Notes: generated by a model from the letters alone, not told the origin. 64,000 nt of DNA from Pseudomonas putida (GCA_041879295.1 CP047152.1:4531501-4595500), one strand, 5' to 3'; positions 34,766-44,556 are shown, numbered from the stretch's first letter. A program made the numbers and translations.

Positions 34766-36451
34766 ATGCCGTGCCTGATTCACCGCATTGCCCATTGGCT
34801 GTCGGCCGGTTGCCTTTCTGGCTTGCTGTCCATTCCCCAGGTGCTGGCCGACGACCCTGCCAGCCAGCAGCTGCGCGATCAACAGCAGGGGCTGCGGCAG
34901 CTGGAGCAACAGCAGCGGCTGGAACGCTGGCAGCGTATACCCGCCCCGGTTGAAGCGACCAACACCACCACTTCCCGCCGCCCGCACGACGATCGCTGCT
35001 GGGCAGTCGATGGCGTGCGCGTGGCGGGCATGCACCGGCTTTCGAACTCGGCACTGGCGCCGACCCTCCGTGCTTTCACACCTGCCTGCATGGGCATCGC
35101 CGACATCAACCGGCTGCTCAAAGCCATCACCCAACGTTATGTACAAGCCGGCTACCCAACCAGCCGCCCCTACCTGCGGCAGCCCCCAGCAGAGGGCATG
35201 CCGTTGGACATCGTCATTGTCGAAGGCTTTGTCGAAACCATCGAACTGGCAGGCCCCGACCTGCCCCTGTCTCTCTCCAATGCCTTCCCAGGCCTGCTTG
35301 GGCAGCCACTGTACCTGCCCGACCTTGAGCAAGGCCTGGACCAGCTCAACCGCCTACGCGCCTATGAACTGGGCGCCACCTTGCTGCCCGGCGAACTGCA
35401 GGGCGGCACCCGCGTGGTCGTGCAGCCAGGCAAGGTTGGTTCACGCTGGCACCTGGACAGCCGCTTCGACAACCGTGGCAGCGAGCTGACCGGCCGCCAC
35501 CGCATCTCCCTCGGCGTTGGCCTGGACAGCCCGCTTGGCCTCAATGATGAGCTGCGCCTGTCGTTGACCAGCACGGTGCTCGATACGCCCGGCCAAAGCC
35601 AAGGCATATCGCTGTACTACAGCATCCCCTACGGCGCCTGGACCTTTGCCCTCAGCGCCAGCCAGCTAAGTTATCAAGCCCCCCTCCCCTACAGCGACAA
35701 GGCTGCCGACGGCAGCAGCAGCTATCAGGGCCTGAGTATCGAGCGGGTATTGTGGCGCAACCAGCAAGGCATGCTCAGCGCCAGCGCCCGACTGGACCGC
35801 AAACAACTGGTCAACCGCACCGCTGGCGCGGTTATCGTCCAGCAGAGCCCGACGCTGACCACGGTAGAGGCCGGCATCAACCTGCTGTGGCTCGAAAGTG
35901 GCTTGTGGAACGGCTACTTCGGCGTTGCCCAAGGCATTGACGCATTGGGTGCCGACCGTTCGCCGTTGGGTGCTCAACGCCTGCGCCCGGACTTTCGCAA
36001 ATACCGCGCCAACCTGCTGCACCTGCGTCAGGGCCCGGCACCCAAACCTTGGCGCTGGCAGAGCGAGCTGGCCCTGCAGTACAGCCGCGACCCGTTGCCT
36101 GCCGTCGAACAACTGCTGGTCAGCGACGATTCGGCTGTCCGCGGCTTTCGTCTGCGCACTTACTCCGGTGCCAGCAGCGCTGTCTGGCGCAATACGTTCA
36201 GCCAAGCGCTGCCACTGACCTGGGCCCACCCCTTCGAAATACGCCCCTACATCGGCCTGGACCAGGGCTGGGTTCGTACCGCCGAAGGCAAACCGTCGCA
36301 GCGCCTGGCCGGGGCCGCCGCAGGGTTGGAACTGAGCCTGCCCGGCAGCCGCCTGCGCCTGGACTACCAACGCGCCCTGTACACCAGCGACCTGCCCCGC
36401 CCGCGGCTGGAGCCCGGCTTCTGGGTACTGGACTGGACCCTGAACATCTGA
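34766..36451 (+). CDS. Two-partner secretion outer-membrane transporter TpsB (ShlB/FhaC/HecB type)
   Basis: This 561-residue protein exports its TpsA partner across the outer membrane. It has a signal peptide ending QVLA, a coiled segment (residues 35-60, Gln/Leu-rich), a POTRA region at about 80-170 (MHRLSNSALAPTLRAF ... GYPTSRPYLRQ) and a 16-strand barrel from about 200 on. The final strand ends FWVLDWTLNI. The ATG at 34766 is preferred over a TTG at 34751. The tpsA gene follows after 27 bp. Confidence 0.9.
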   Translation: MPCLIHRIAHWLSAGCLSGLLSIPQVLADDPASQQLRDQQQGLRQLEQQQRLERWQRIPAPVEATNTTTSRRPHDDRCWAVDGVRVAGMHRLSNSALAPTLRAFTPACMGIADINRLLKAITQRYVQAGYPTSRPYLRQPPAEGMPLDIVIVEGFVETIELAGPDLPLSLSNAFPGLLGQPLYLPDLEQGLDQLNRLRAYELGATLLPGELQGGTRVVVQPGKVGSRWHLDSRFDNRGSELTGRHRISLGVGLDSPLGLNDELRLSLTSTVLDTPGQSQGISLYYSIPYGAWTFALSASQLSYQAPLPYSDKAADGSSSYQGLSIERVLWRNQQGMLSASARLDRKQLVNRTAGAVIVQQSPTLTTVEAGINLLWLESGLWNGYFGVAQGIDALGADRSPLGAQRLRPDFRKYRANLLHLRQGPAPKPWRWQSELALQYSRDPLPAVEQLLVSDDSAVRGFRLRTYSGASSAVWRNTFSQALPLTWAHPFEIRPYIGLDQGWVRTAEGKPSQRLAGAAAGLELSLPGSRLRLDYQRALYTSDLPRPRLEPGFWVLDWTLNI

Positions 36452-36478
36452 TTCACCCACAACAAAGAGAACGAGAAA

Positions 36479-39400
36479 ATGCAAACACTCTCGCAGTTAC
36501 CGCCTGTTCGCCCGGATACCTTGCGCTGGGCAATCTTCTTCGCTGTGTTCGGGCCCAGTGCCGCACTGGCTCAGACCGGGCTGGAAGCAGCCAGCGGCCC
36601 CGGGGGTACCCCGGTCATCCACAACGGCCACGGGGTACCGGTCATCGACATCGTGCCGCCCAACGCCAGGGGGCTGTCACATAACCAGTTCATCGACTAC
36701 AACGTTGGCACCCCAGGCCTGGTGCTGAACAACGCCACCGCAGCCGGGCAATCGCAACTGGCCGGTGCCCTGGCGGCCAACCCGCAGTTTCAGGGCCAGG
36801 CCGCCTCGACCATTCTTAACGAAGTGGTCAGCCGCAACGCCTCGCTGATCGAGGGGCCACAGGAAATCTTCGGGCGCCCGGCCGACTACATCCTGGCCAA
36901 CCCCAATGGCATCACCCTCAACGGCGGCAGTTTCATCAACACCACCCGCGCGGGCTTCGTGGTGGGCACCCCACAATTCGAGGAGCAGCAGCTCAGGTAC
37001 CTCGATACGCTCACTGCCAGCGGCACCCTGCAGGTATTGGAGCGTGGTCAGGACAATGCCGGTGGCGCGCTCGAACTGATCGCACCGCGCGTAGACAGCA
37101 AAGGCCTGCTCATGGCCCGCGAAACGCTCGACATCACCGTCGGCCGCAACCGTATCGACAGCCGCAACGGCGAGGTGGTCGAACACCTGCCCAGCCCCTC
37201 TTCGAGCATTGACGCCAGCCTGTTCGGCGCCATGCGCGCCGGGCGTATCCGTGTGGTAAGTACTGCCGAAGGCGCGGGTGTGCGTGTGGGGGCCTCACAG
37301 ATTCTGGGCGCCGAGGGGGTCGACATCAGCTCGGCCGGGGGCCTGCATGTCAGCGGCACTGGCGACCGCCCGACCGAGCTGCGCAGCGAGCGTGGCCTAC
37401 TGAAACTCACCGCTGCCGATGACCTGATGCTTGAAACGGTCGACGGCCAGGCCCAGCGAATCGAAGCACGGGCGGGCAAGAAGCTCACACTGGACGCCAA
37501 GACAATCGAGCACATCAAGCACGACAGTGACAGCTGGAACAAGAAGTTCTGGTTCGTCACCCGCGAAACCTACAACAGCAAAACCACCACCACCCACCAG
37601 CAGCAACAGGGCAGTCAATTGCTGGGCACCGACAGCGTGCTGTTGCAGTCCGGCGACGACATGCGCATGACCGCAGCGAAGCTGGACGCCGGTAACGAGC
37701 TGACGCTAGACAGCGGTGCCGGCCTGGACATCATCGCCGGCATCGACAGCAAGCGCATCGAACAGCAGGTGCGTCATCGCAAGGACTTATGGCGCGGTGA
37801 CAGCGATAGCGACCAGCTCAAGGAAACCGCAAAGGGCAGTACCCTGAGCGCCGGGCACATGTCGATAAAGGCAAGCGACAACCTCAACGTGCAGGGCAGC
37901 AGCCTGCACAGCCGCGGCGATCTGGCTATCCAGGCAAAACAGGCAGACATCGGCACCACCACCTTGCAGGAACACGGTACCCAACGCGACTACCGAGGCG
38001 ACCTGGTATCCGGTACATTCTTTGGCGATCGAAAAGGTAACGACACCAAGGGCCAGGTCGTCGCGGGCAGCACGGTAACCAGCGATGGCGAGCTCACAGT
38101 GAGAGCCGACCAGGTTGCCATCAAAGGCAGCACCGTGTTCGGCAAACAGGACGCGGTGCTCTACAGCGATAACGGTTCGCTGGCCATCGAGGCAGACCAT
38201 GGCAGCACGACCTCCACCCAGCGCACCAGCGACAGTAAGCTGTTCGGCCTGATCGGCAGCAAGCACGAAAGCACGGACCGCAAACAGCAGGTACTGGTCA
38301 GCGACGTCAGCTCGACCAGCAACCTGCGCCTGGCCAGCGCCGAAGAGATGCGCATCCAGGGCGCCAAGGTCGAAGCAGGCAAGCATCTGCAAGTCGAAGC
38401 CAAAGGCGACCTGCTGATTGGCAGTGCGCAATCGGTCGATGAACGCGAAACCCGCGACCAACAACGCGGTTTCACGGCCAGCGCCAGACAGACCCAGGAA
38501 GCCGAGGATGGCAAGCCGGAGTCCCGCCAGTACGCGGCTGGCGTGGCCTATGAGGTCGTTACCACCACCGCCAAGCAGCGCGCGACCACCCAGGTTGCCA
38601 GTGAGCTCAAAGGCGCCTCGGTGGGCATGAGCAGCGGCGCGCACCTGCAGGTCAACGGCAGCAAGGCCCAAGCCACTGTCGGCGACCTCGATGTGCAGGC
38701 GCGGGAAGTGACACTGGGGGCGACCCGCAATGACCGTGACACAGCCACCAGCACCACCGAAAGTGGTGGCGGGCTGACGGTAACCGGTGGCATCGACCGC
38801 CTGGGCAGTTTGTTCGAAGGCCATCACAACCGCGGGGTGCAAGCCGAACGCGAAAGCAAGGTGCAGCGCAGCGCGTTGCAGGCCAGCGGCGATCTGAAAT
38901 TGCGCAGTGATGCACTGCTCACCGAGGCCGCGCACGTCGAGGCCGGCAACACCCTGCAGGTGAACGCCGAACGCATCGACAACCGTGCGGTGCAGGATAC
39001 CCATGAACATGAACAAAGCCGTGACGACTGGTCGGGTAGCCTGGGCGCCAGCATCGAATACCGCGACCTGACCCGCCCTATCGAGCGCCTGGTGCTGGGT
39101 GAGGAAGCCCCGCGCTTCCAGCAAGCCTCGCCCGAAGACGCCATGGCGCCGCCCAGCGTGGGGGCCGACATGACGGTTGAACACCTCAAGCGCCTGGAAA
39201 ACCAGCGCCGTGGCATTGCTCAGGTCAGCGAGTTGTCCGCAGCAAAGGTCGAGGTCAAGGCTGACACACTGGCCGACCAGGGCACAGCCTGGCGGGCCAA
39301 TGCCGGCTCGCTGAAAATCGAAGCGCAGCAGCACCAGGTGAGCGCCGCCGAAAATACCCAGGAAACCACCGTTCAACGCCTGGCCTATGGTGGCGACGCG

Positions 39401-41005
39401 CGCCTGGACACCAGCACCGGCGAGGACTTGAATGTACGCGCCGCCGGCAAAGGAGGGTCGCTGGATAAAAAGGATATTGCCAGTACCGCCGTACCCGGCA
39501 GCCTTTACGGGCAACAGGGTATCCAGGTACAGCTGGGCAGCGATGGCCGCTACGAAGGGGCCCGCATCGATGGCGGTGAAGGCAGCGTGGTCATGCACAG
39601 TGCCGGGTCGCTGGCCTTACCCCAGGCGACCGACCAGGCCGAACAACAGTCACGCCAGCTCGATGGCAATGCCTGGGCCAAAGTCGGCAACCGCCCGGGC
39701 AGCACCGGTGTCGATGGCCGGGGGTATCTGGACCATGGCCAAAAGCTGAGCACGCAGGGCAAGGCACAAGTGGCACAAATCGACGCCAAGGGCGAGATAA
39801 CGCTGACCAGCACAGGCGACCTGTTGCTCGAAGGCACGCGCATTGGTAGCCGCGAGGCCAAGGCCGCCGACATACAGGTGCAAAGTGGCGGCCAGTTGCA
39901 GGTCAAGGCGGCCAGCAATACCCAGCAAGCCGCAGGCAGCAACCTGGGTGGAGGCATGGAGCTGGCGGCCAAGGCGGGCCAGACCAAGGGGGGAGCCATC
40001 GGCGGCCACTTCAGCCACGGCAAGCAAGACGAACAAGCACGGCAGGCGGTCGATGCCCAGTTTGCCAGCAACGGCACACTGACCCTGAGCAGCAGCGCCC
40101 GCGAGGACATCGCCCTGCACCTGCAAGGCCTGCAGGCCTCGGCCGAACAGATAACCCTCGACGCCTCGAATGGCGGCATGCTGGTTGAAGCCTCTTCCAG
40201 TCAGGAGCGACGCGACGACCTCGACATCTCGGCCGGCGCCGGTTTCAACATGGCCAAGGGCGCGCTGGACACCCGCGGCTTGCATGGCCGGCTCAAGGTT
40301 GAGCTCGACAAGCGCGACAACCTCACCTGGAATACCAGTGACCTGCGCGCCGAGCGCATCAACCTGCAAAGCCGTGGCGATACCCGCATCGAGAGTGCCA
40401 CCCTGGATGCAGGGCATATTGGCGGCACAATCGACGGTGACCTGCGCATCGCCAGCCTCAAGGACAGCGTCGACACCCTGAGCGTGAAGGGCGATGTCAG
40501 GCTGAGCCAGGAGAAAAACCCGCAGGGCTATGTCAACGCGGCCAAATCGGTGGCTGGCCCGCTGGGAGGCAAGGTCGAGAAAACGGCCGGTTCGGCCCTG
40601 AGCAAGGCAGACCCAGGGTTCTCGCCAACCGTCAGCCTCGACGTGTCGCATGCACAGCGCGACAACGTGACGCGTCAGACCACGCTGAAAAGCAGCGACG
40701 GCATCGACCTGCAGGTCGGTGGCAACGCTCATCTGGTGGGGGCACGCTTGCAGTCGGCCAAGGGTGACGTGAGGCTCGACGCCAACTCGGTCACCCAGGA
40801 AACGCTGAGCGGTAATGACTATCGCCGTGATCTGTCGCTGGATGCGTCGAACTCACCGGTGGACCTGGGCACGGCAATCGCCGAGATAGCCAAAAGCAAA
40901 ATGGCGGCGGATGGCGAAAATGCGCTGGACCTGGGCGTGTTGAGGACCAGTGGGCATAGTCGCAGCGAGCAATGGGTTTCGAGCATGCAAGGGAAGAAGC
41001 ACTAA
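36479..41005 (+). CDS. Filamentous haemagglutinin-like exoprotein TpsA
   Basis: This 1508-residue protein has a signal peptide cleaved after about residue 31 (PSAALA|Q), then a TPS secretion domain (about 35-290) with NPNGITL at residues 141-147. The rest is repetitive beta-helix sequence of the haemagglutinin-repeat kind (VEAGKHLQVEAKGDLLIGS, LDAGNELTLDSGAGLDI). No VENN motif, pretoxin domain or toxin-like C-terminus is seen; the end is SMQGKKH. It would act in adhesion or biofilm formation and is secreted by the TpsB encoded upstream. Confidence 0.9.
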   Translation: MQTLSQLPPVRPDTLRWAIFFAVFGPSAALAQTGLEAASGPGGTPVIHNGHGVPVIDIVPPNARGLSHNQFIDYNVGTPGLVLNNATAAGQSQLAGALAANPQFQGQAASTILNEVVSRNASLIEGPQEIFGRPADYILANPNGITLNGGSFINTTRAGFVVGTPQFEEQQLRYLDTLTASGTLQVLERGQDNAGGALELIAPRVDSKGLLMARETLDITVGRNRIDSRNGEVVEHLPSPSSSIDASLFGAMRAGRIRVVSTAEGAGVRVGASQILGAEGVDISSAGGLHVSGTGDRPTELRSERGLLKLTAADDLMLETVDGQAQRIEARAGKKLTLDAKTIEHIKHDSDSWNKKFWFVTRETYNSKTTTTHQQQQGSQLLGTDSVLLQSGDDMRMTAAKLDAGNELTLDSGAGLDIIAGIDSKRIEQQVRHRKDLWRGDSDSDQLKETAKGSTLSAGHMSIKASDNLNVQGSSLHSRGDLAIQAKQADIGTTTLQEHGTQRDYRGDLVSGTFFGDRKGNDTKGQVVAGSTVTSDGELTVRADQVAIKGSTVFGKQDAVLYSDNGSLAIEADHGSTTSTQRTSDSKLFGLIGSKHESTDRKQQVLVSDVSSTSNLRLASAEEMRIQGAKVEAGKHLQVEAKGDLLIGSAQSVDERETRDQQRGFTASARQTQEAEDGKPESRQYAAGVAYEVVTTTAKQRATTQVASELKGASVGMSSGAHLQVNGSKAQATVGDLDVQAREVTLGATRNDRDTATSTTESGGGLTVTGGIDRLGSLFEGHHNRGVQAERESKVQRSALQASGDLKLRSDALLTEAAHVEAGNTLQVNAERIDNRAVQDTHEHEQSRDDWSGSLGASIEYRDLTRPIERLVLGEEAPRFQQASPEDAMAPPSVGADMTVEHLKRLENQRRGIAQVSELSAAKVEVKADTLADQGTAWRANAGSLKIEAQQHQVSAAENTQETTVQRLAYGGDARLDTSTGEDLNVRAAGKGGSLDKKDIASTAVPGSLYGQQGIQVQLGSDGRYEGARIDGGEGSVVMHSAGSLALPQATDQAEQQSRQLDGNAWAKVGNRPGSTGVDGRGYLDHGQKLSTQGKAQVAQIDAKGEITLTSTGDLLLEGTRIGSREAKAADIQVQSGGQLQVKAASNTQQAAGSNLGGGMELAAKAGQTKGGAIGGHFSHGKQDEQARQAVDAQFASNGTLTLSSSAREDIALHLQGLQASAEQITLDASNGGMLVEASSSQERRDDLDISAGAGFNMAKGALDTRGLHGRLKVELDKRDNLTWNTSDLRAERINLQSRGDTRIESATLDAGHIGGTIDGDLRIASLKDSVDTLSVKGDVRLSQEKNPQGYVNAAKSVAGPLGGKVEKTAGSALSKADPGFSPTVSLDVSHAQRDNVTRQTTLKSSDGIDLQVGGNAHLVGARLQSAKGDVRLDANSVTQETLSGNDYRRDLSLDASNSPVDLGTAIAEIAKSKMAADGENALDLGVLRTSGHSRSEQWVSSMQGKKH

Positions 41006-41127
41006 GACGCCATCGCGGCCCAGGCCATTTGGGGATATCAGAAGTCTTGTGCCCTGCTGCTGACACCCAGGCCGCGAGTCTCCCGCTTCCACAGCGATTA
41101 CCACAGCCCCTGGGCTTGTGAATTCTC

Positions 41128-41165
41128 TGCGGGAGCGGGCTTGCCCGCGAAGAGGCCGGCACAGG
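41128..41165. repeat. Single REP unit after tpsA
   Basis: One REP of the GGGAGCGGGCTTGCCCGCGA type lies between the tpsA stop and the convergent Pr6Pr gene. The 160-bp gap has no coding remnant that could be a lost toxin or immunity gene. Confidence 0.8.
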
Positions 41166-41801
41166 TCAAGCCAGCCTGTGCAGCCCCCGCCACCGATCCA
41201 GCCCAAGCAACACCAGCCCTATCCCCCAGAAACCCGCCAGCACCCCGAGCGCATTGAGCATCACCTGCCCATACCCCAGGCTCGCCACATCGATAAACGG
41301 ATAGGCATACACGCCAATCTCGCTCCCCCGCCACAGCGCATAACCAAAGTAGACCGCCGGGTACAGCGCCCACACCAGCAAATGCCATAGCCGCAAACTG
41401 CCCTTGGGCACCTCGCACCACCAATACAAGGCATACAGCACCGGCATTACGTCGTGCAGCAACTCGTCCGCCAGCCATTGCCAACCCTGTGGTTGCCACA
41501 AATGACGCAGCAGCACGCTGTAGGCCAGCGCCACCAGTACGATACTGGCGGCCACAGCAGTGCTGACTGAAGGCGACAGGAAAAAGCGTTTGCCACGACC
41601 TTCCCGACCGAACGCGGCATAGCTGAGCACCGTCGCCACCAGGGTATTGGTCAGCACGGTGAAGTAGCCGAACACATTGATCAGGCCGCCAATCAGGCTG
41701 GCCTGTTCCTGCCAACGCGCCAGCAGCACCAGGTTCACCTGCACGGCAAGGCCGAACCAGCCCAGCACAGCCATACCGGTCAGCCAAGGGCGACGCGACA
41801 T
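41166..41801 (-). CDS. Pr6Pr-family integral membrane protein
   Basis: This 211-residue protein has six predicted membrane segments and matches the look of the Pr6Pr (FAR-17a/AIG1-like) family: FGYFTVLTNTLVATVLSYAAF, LLHDVMPVLYALYWW and YAYPFIDVASLGYGQVMLN. Function is not known. It follows the VF530 gene with one base between. Confidence 0.82.
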   Translation of the reverse strand: MSRRPWLTGMAVLGWFGLAVQVNLVLLARWQEQASLIGGLINVFGYFTVLTNTLVATVLSYAAFGREGRGKRFFLSPSVSTAVAASIVLVALAYSVLLRHLWQPQGWQWLADELLHDVMPVLYALYWWCEVPKGSLRLWHLLVWALYPAVYFGYALWRGSEIGVYAYPFIDVASLGYGQVMLNALGVLAGFWGIGLVLLGLDRWRGLHRLA

Positions 41802-41802
41802 G

Positions 41803-42024
41803 TCAGGCCTGGCGCTGCAGCTTCACGTACAACTGTTCGACCTTTTCCCGCGCCCATGGTGTTTTGCGCAGGAACGTCAGGCTCGACTTGATGGTCGGGT
41901 TGCTCTTGAAGCAGCGCACATCGATACGCTCGGCCAGGCCAGGCCATTGGTAATGCGCCACCAGCTCGGTGAGGATCTGTTCAAGGGTCTTGCCGTGCAG
42001 CGCGTTGTGTTGGGCCGTGCTCAT
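41803..42024 (-). CDS. VF530 (DUF2132) family DNA-binding-like protein
   Basis: This 73-residue protein matches the VF530/DUF2132 family: [55 protein letters not shown]. The family has a small helical DNA-binding-like fold. ATG at 42024 has CGGAGCACAGC before it. It is probably co-transcribed with the Pr6Pr gene. Confidence 0.88.
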   Translation of the reverse strand: MSTAQHNALHGKTLEQILTELVAHYQWPGLAERIDVRCFKSNPTIKSSLTFLRKTPWAREKVEQLYVKLQRQA

Positions 42025-42139
42025 GCTGTGCTCCGTAGGAAAGATGCGCACCTTACACGAGTGTAGTGGTGGGAGGGATCAGTCGAGTCGACAGAAAAAT
42101 CGCTGGTCAGAGACAAAACCTCTGTGATGAAATAGTTAT

Positions 42140-42152
42140 GTTATGTTGTAAC
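42140..42152 (+). promoter_or_regulatory. Zur-like box upstream of the TonB receptor
   Basis: GTTATGTTGTAAC at 42140-42152 is close to the GTTATnnnATAAC core of zinc uptake repressor sites. It sits in AT-rich DNA starting at 42126, about 36 bp before the receptor start codon. Zinc repression of the receptor is an inference that fits the receptor's His-rich loop. Confidence 0.5.
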
Positions 42153-42187
42153 ACTAAAAAGCATCTGCCAAGGAACGCCCCATCCCC

Positions 42188-44230
42188 ATGCTGTACACAC
42201 CGCTTCGCCTCTCCCCCCTTGCCGTCGCACTCTGGCTGGCTGCATCCCCCAGCCAGGCCGTAGAGCTCGAACCACAGGTCATCACCGCCAACCCGTTGGG
42301 TAACCGCCAACTGGCCGCCCCCAGCACCGTGCTCGAAGGCGAGAACCTGCTGCAACAACAGCACGGCAGCCTGGGTGAAACCCTGAACAAGCAGCCCGGC
42401 GTCGCTTCTACCTGGTTTGGCCCTGGCGCCAGCCGCCCGGTGATCCGCGGCCTGGATGGCGACCGTATCCGCATCCTGCGCAATGGCGTCGGCGCCCTGG
42501 ATGCCTCGTCGCTGTCCTATGACCACGCCGTGCCCCTGGACCCGGTAACGGTCGATCGCGTCGAAATCGTCCGTGGCCCGGCCGCCTTGCTGTATGGCGG
42601 TAACGCCATCGGCGGCGTGGTCAACACCTTCGACAACCGCATCCCGGACTCGCCCATCGAGGGCATCCACGGTGCCGGTGAACTGCGTTACGGCGGCGCC
42701 GACACCACCCGCAGCAGTGCCGGCAAGCTGGAGGCCGGTAACGGTGCCTTCGCCCTGCACCTGGATGCCAACAGCCGCCAGTTCAACGATCTGCGCATCC
42801 CTGGCTACGCCCGCAGCGCCAAAGTGCGCGATGCCGACGAGCCCGGCAGCAAACACCGCCTGGAAAACAGCGACGGTCGCCAGGACGGCGGCGCAATCGG
42901 TGGTGCCTACCACTGGGACCACGGCTACGCCGGCCTCTCGTACAGCGGCTACGACAGCAACTATGGCTCGGTGGCCGAGTCCGGCGTGCGCCTGGACATG
43001 AAACAGGACCACTACGCCTTCGCCTCCGAATTGCGCGACCTCGACGGCCCGTTCAGCTCAGTCAAGGTAGATGCCGGTTACACCGACTACGAGCACAAAG
43101 AAATCGAAGAAGGCGAAGTCCATACCACCTTCAAGAACAAAGGCTACGAAGCGCGTATTGAAGCCCGCCACCAACCACTCGGACCAGTGGAAGGGATCAT
43201 TGGGGCACAAGTCAGCCGTAACGAGTTCTCGGCCCTCGGCGAGGAAGCCTTCGTCCCGCATACTGATACCGACAGCGTGGCACTGTTCATGCTCGAGCAG
43301 TGGCAAGCCAGCGAGCGCCTGAACCTGAGCCTGGGTGCGCGCATGGAGCACACCCGCGTAGATCCTGACGCCAAGGGCAACGAGAACTTCGTCGACGCAG
43401 ACAGCGCCAGCAGCTTCAACGCCTTCAGCCTGTCTTCAGGCGCGGTGTACCAGCTCGACCCCATCTGGTCGCTGGCGGCCAACCTCGGCTACACCGAGCG
43501 TGCCCCGACCTTTTACGAGCTGTACGCCAATGGCGCGCACGTGGCCACCGGCGCCTTTGAAGTCGGCGACGCCAGTTTGAACAAGGAAAAGGCCATTTCC
43601 GCCGACCTGGCGCTACGCTTCGACAATGGCACCCATAAAGGCAGTGTCGGGGTGTTCTACAACCACTTCCGCAACTACATCGGCCTGATCGGTACCGGCA
43701 ACACCCGCGAGGGCGGGCATGACCATGACGAGGATGACCACGATCACGATCATGATCATGAGGGCTTCCCGGAATACCAGTACCAAGGCGTGCGAGCGCG
43801 CTTCTATGGCATCGAGGCCCAGGACCGCTGGCAACTGGCCGAAAACCGTTACGGCAGCTTCGCACTGGAGTTGTCCGGTGACTATACCCGGGCCAAGAAC
43901 CTCGACAGTGGCGAGCCACTGCCCCGTATCGCGCCGCTGCGCCTGAACAGCGGCCTGGTCTGGGAGCTGGACCGCTGGCAGGCGCGAGTAGATGTGCAAC
44001 ATGCAGCATCGCAGCACCGCAAACCCGCCAACGAAACCAGTACCGATGGCTACACCACGCTGGGGGCCAGCGTTGGCTACCGCTTCGACGTTGGCCAGAG
44101 CCAGTGGCTGGCGTTTGTGCGCGGCGAAAACCTGACCGACCAGACCGTGCGCTATGCCAGTTCGATCCTGCGCGATATCGCGCCGGCGCCGGGGCGCAGT
44201 GTGGAAGTGGGGTTGCGTACGACCTTCTGA
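42188..44230 (+). CDS. TonB-dependent outer-membrane receptor, zinc type (ZnuD-like)
   Basis: This 680-residue receptor has a signal peptide ending SQA, a plug domain (ITANPLGNRQLAAPSTVLEGENLLQQQ, RPVIRGLDGDRIRIL) and a 22-strand barrel ending GRSVEVGLRTTF. A surface loop at about residues 508-528 is very rich in His and Asp (EGGHDHDEDDHDHDHDHEG), as in ZnuD proteins that bind zinc. It would take zinc across the outer membrane with TonB energy. Upstream Zur-like box supports zinc control. It is divergent from the VF530 gene. Confidence 0.87.
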   Translation: MLYTPLRLSPLAVALWLAASPSQAVELEPQVITANPLGNRQLAAPSTVLEGENLLQQQHGSLGETLNKQPGVASTWFGPGASRPVIRGLDGDRIRILRNGVGALDASSLSYDHAVPLDPVTVDRVEIVRGPAALLYGGNAIGGVVNTFDNRIPDSPIEGIHGAGELRYGGADTTRSSAGKLEAGNGAFALHLDANSRQFNDLRIPGYARSAKVRDADEPGSKHRLENSDGRQDGGAIGGAYHWDHGYAGLSYSGYDSNYGSVAESGVRLDMKQDHYAFASELRDLDGPFSSVKVDAGYTDYEHKEIEEGEVHTTFKNKGYEARIEARHQPLGPVEGIIGAQVSRNEFSALGEEAFVPHTDTDSVALFMLEQWQASERLNLSLGARMEHTRVDPDAKGNENFVDADSASSFNAFSLSSGAVYQLDPIWSLAANLGYTERAPTFYELYANGAHVATGAFEVGDASLNKEKAISADLALRFDNGTHKGSVGVFYNHFRNYIGLIGTGNTREGGHDHDEDDHDHDHDHEGFPEYQYQGVRARFYGIEAQDRWQLAENRYGSFALELSGDYTRAKNLDSGEPLPRIAPLRLNSGLVWELDRWQARVDVQHAASQHRKPANETSTDGYTTLGASVGYRFDVGQSQWLAFVRGENLTDQTVRYASSILRDIAPAPGRSVEVGLRTTF

Positions 44231-44325
44231 ACCAGACGCGACGAAGATGGGTGTGGGAGATTCTATGGTTCCTGGCGATTGCATCAGGGTTGCCAAGTGC
44301 TCGTCACAGCATCTTCAGCGCCTGT

Positions 44326-44556
44326 GAGATCGAGCGCCGCCCGCGCGGCGCGCATCGCGAGCTGGCGCTCGCTCCTACGTTTGTTTCGGGCCAATCATTC
44401 CTGCGGGATATGCACGCGAACGCTTTGGCGCATGGCTCGATATCGCGTCGTACGAACAAGGCGGTCGCGCGCGCCTGGCACAGGCGTTACTGGCCCGAAA
44501 CAAACGTAGGAGCGAGCGCCAGCTCGCGATGCGCGCCGCGCGGGCGGCGCTCGATC
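44326..44556. repeat. Long inverted-repeat element, copy C
   Basis: Arms begin GAGATCGAGCGCC at 44326 and end GGCGCTCGAT at about 44555. They pair as in copy A, but with AGCTGGCGCTCGC in place of AGCTACGCTCGC on both sides. The core keeps CGATATCG at its centre (44438-44445) and is close to copy A's core along its whole length. It lies between the TonB receptor and the oprB promoter region. Confidence 0.88.

Noticed and set aside
37787..39598. A 603-residue open frame antisense to tpsA
   Set aside because: It is antisense to a repetitive high-GC exoprotein, has no ribosome site or domain, and its sequence is of the Ala/Gly/Leu/His shadow type.
36479..41165. A contact-dependent inhibition (CdiB-CdiA-CdiI) locus
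   Set aside because: There is no VENN or pretoxin region, no toxin tip and no immunity gene after the exoprotein; only the TpsB-TpsA pair is supported.
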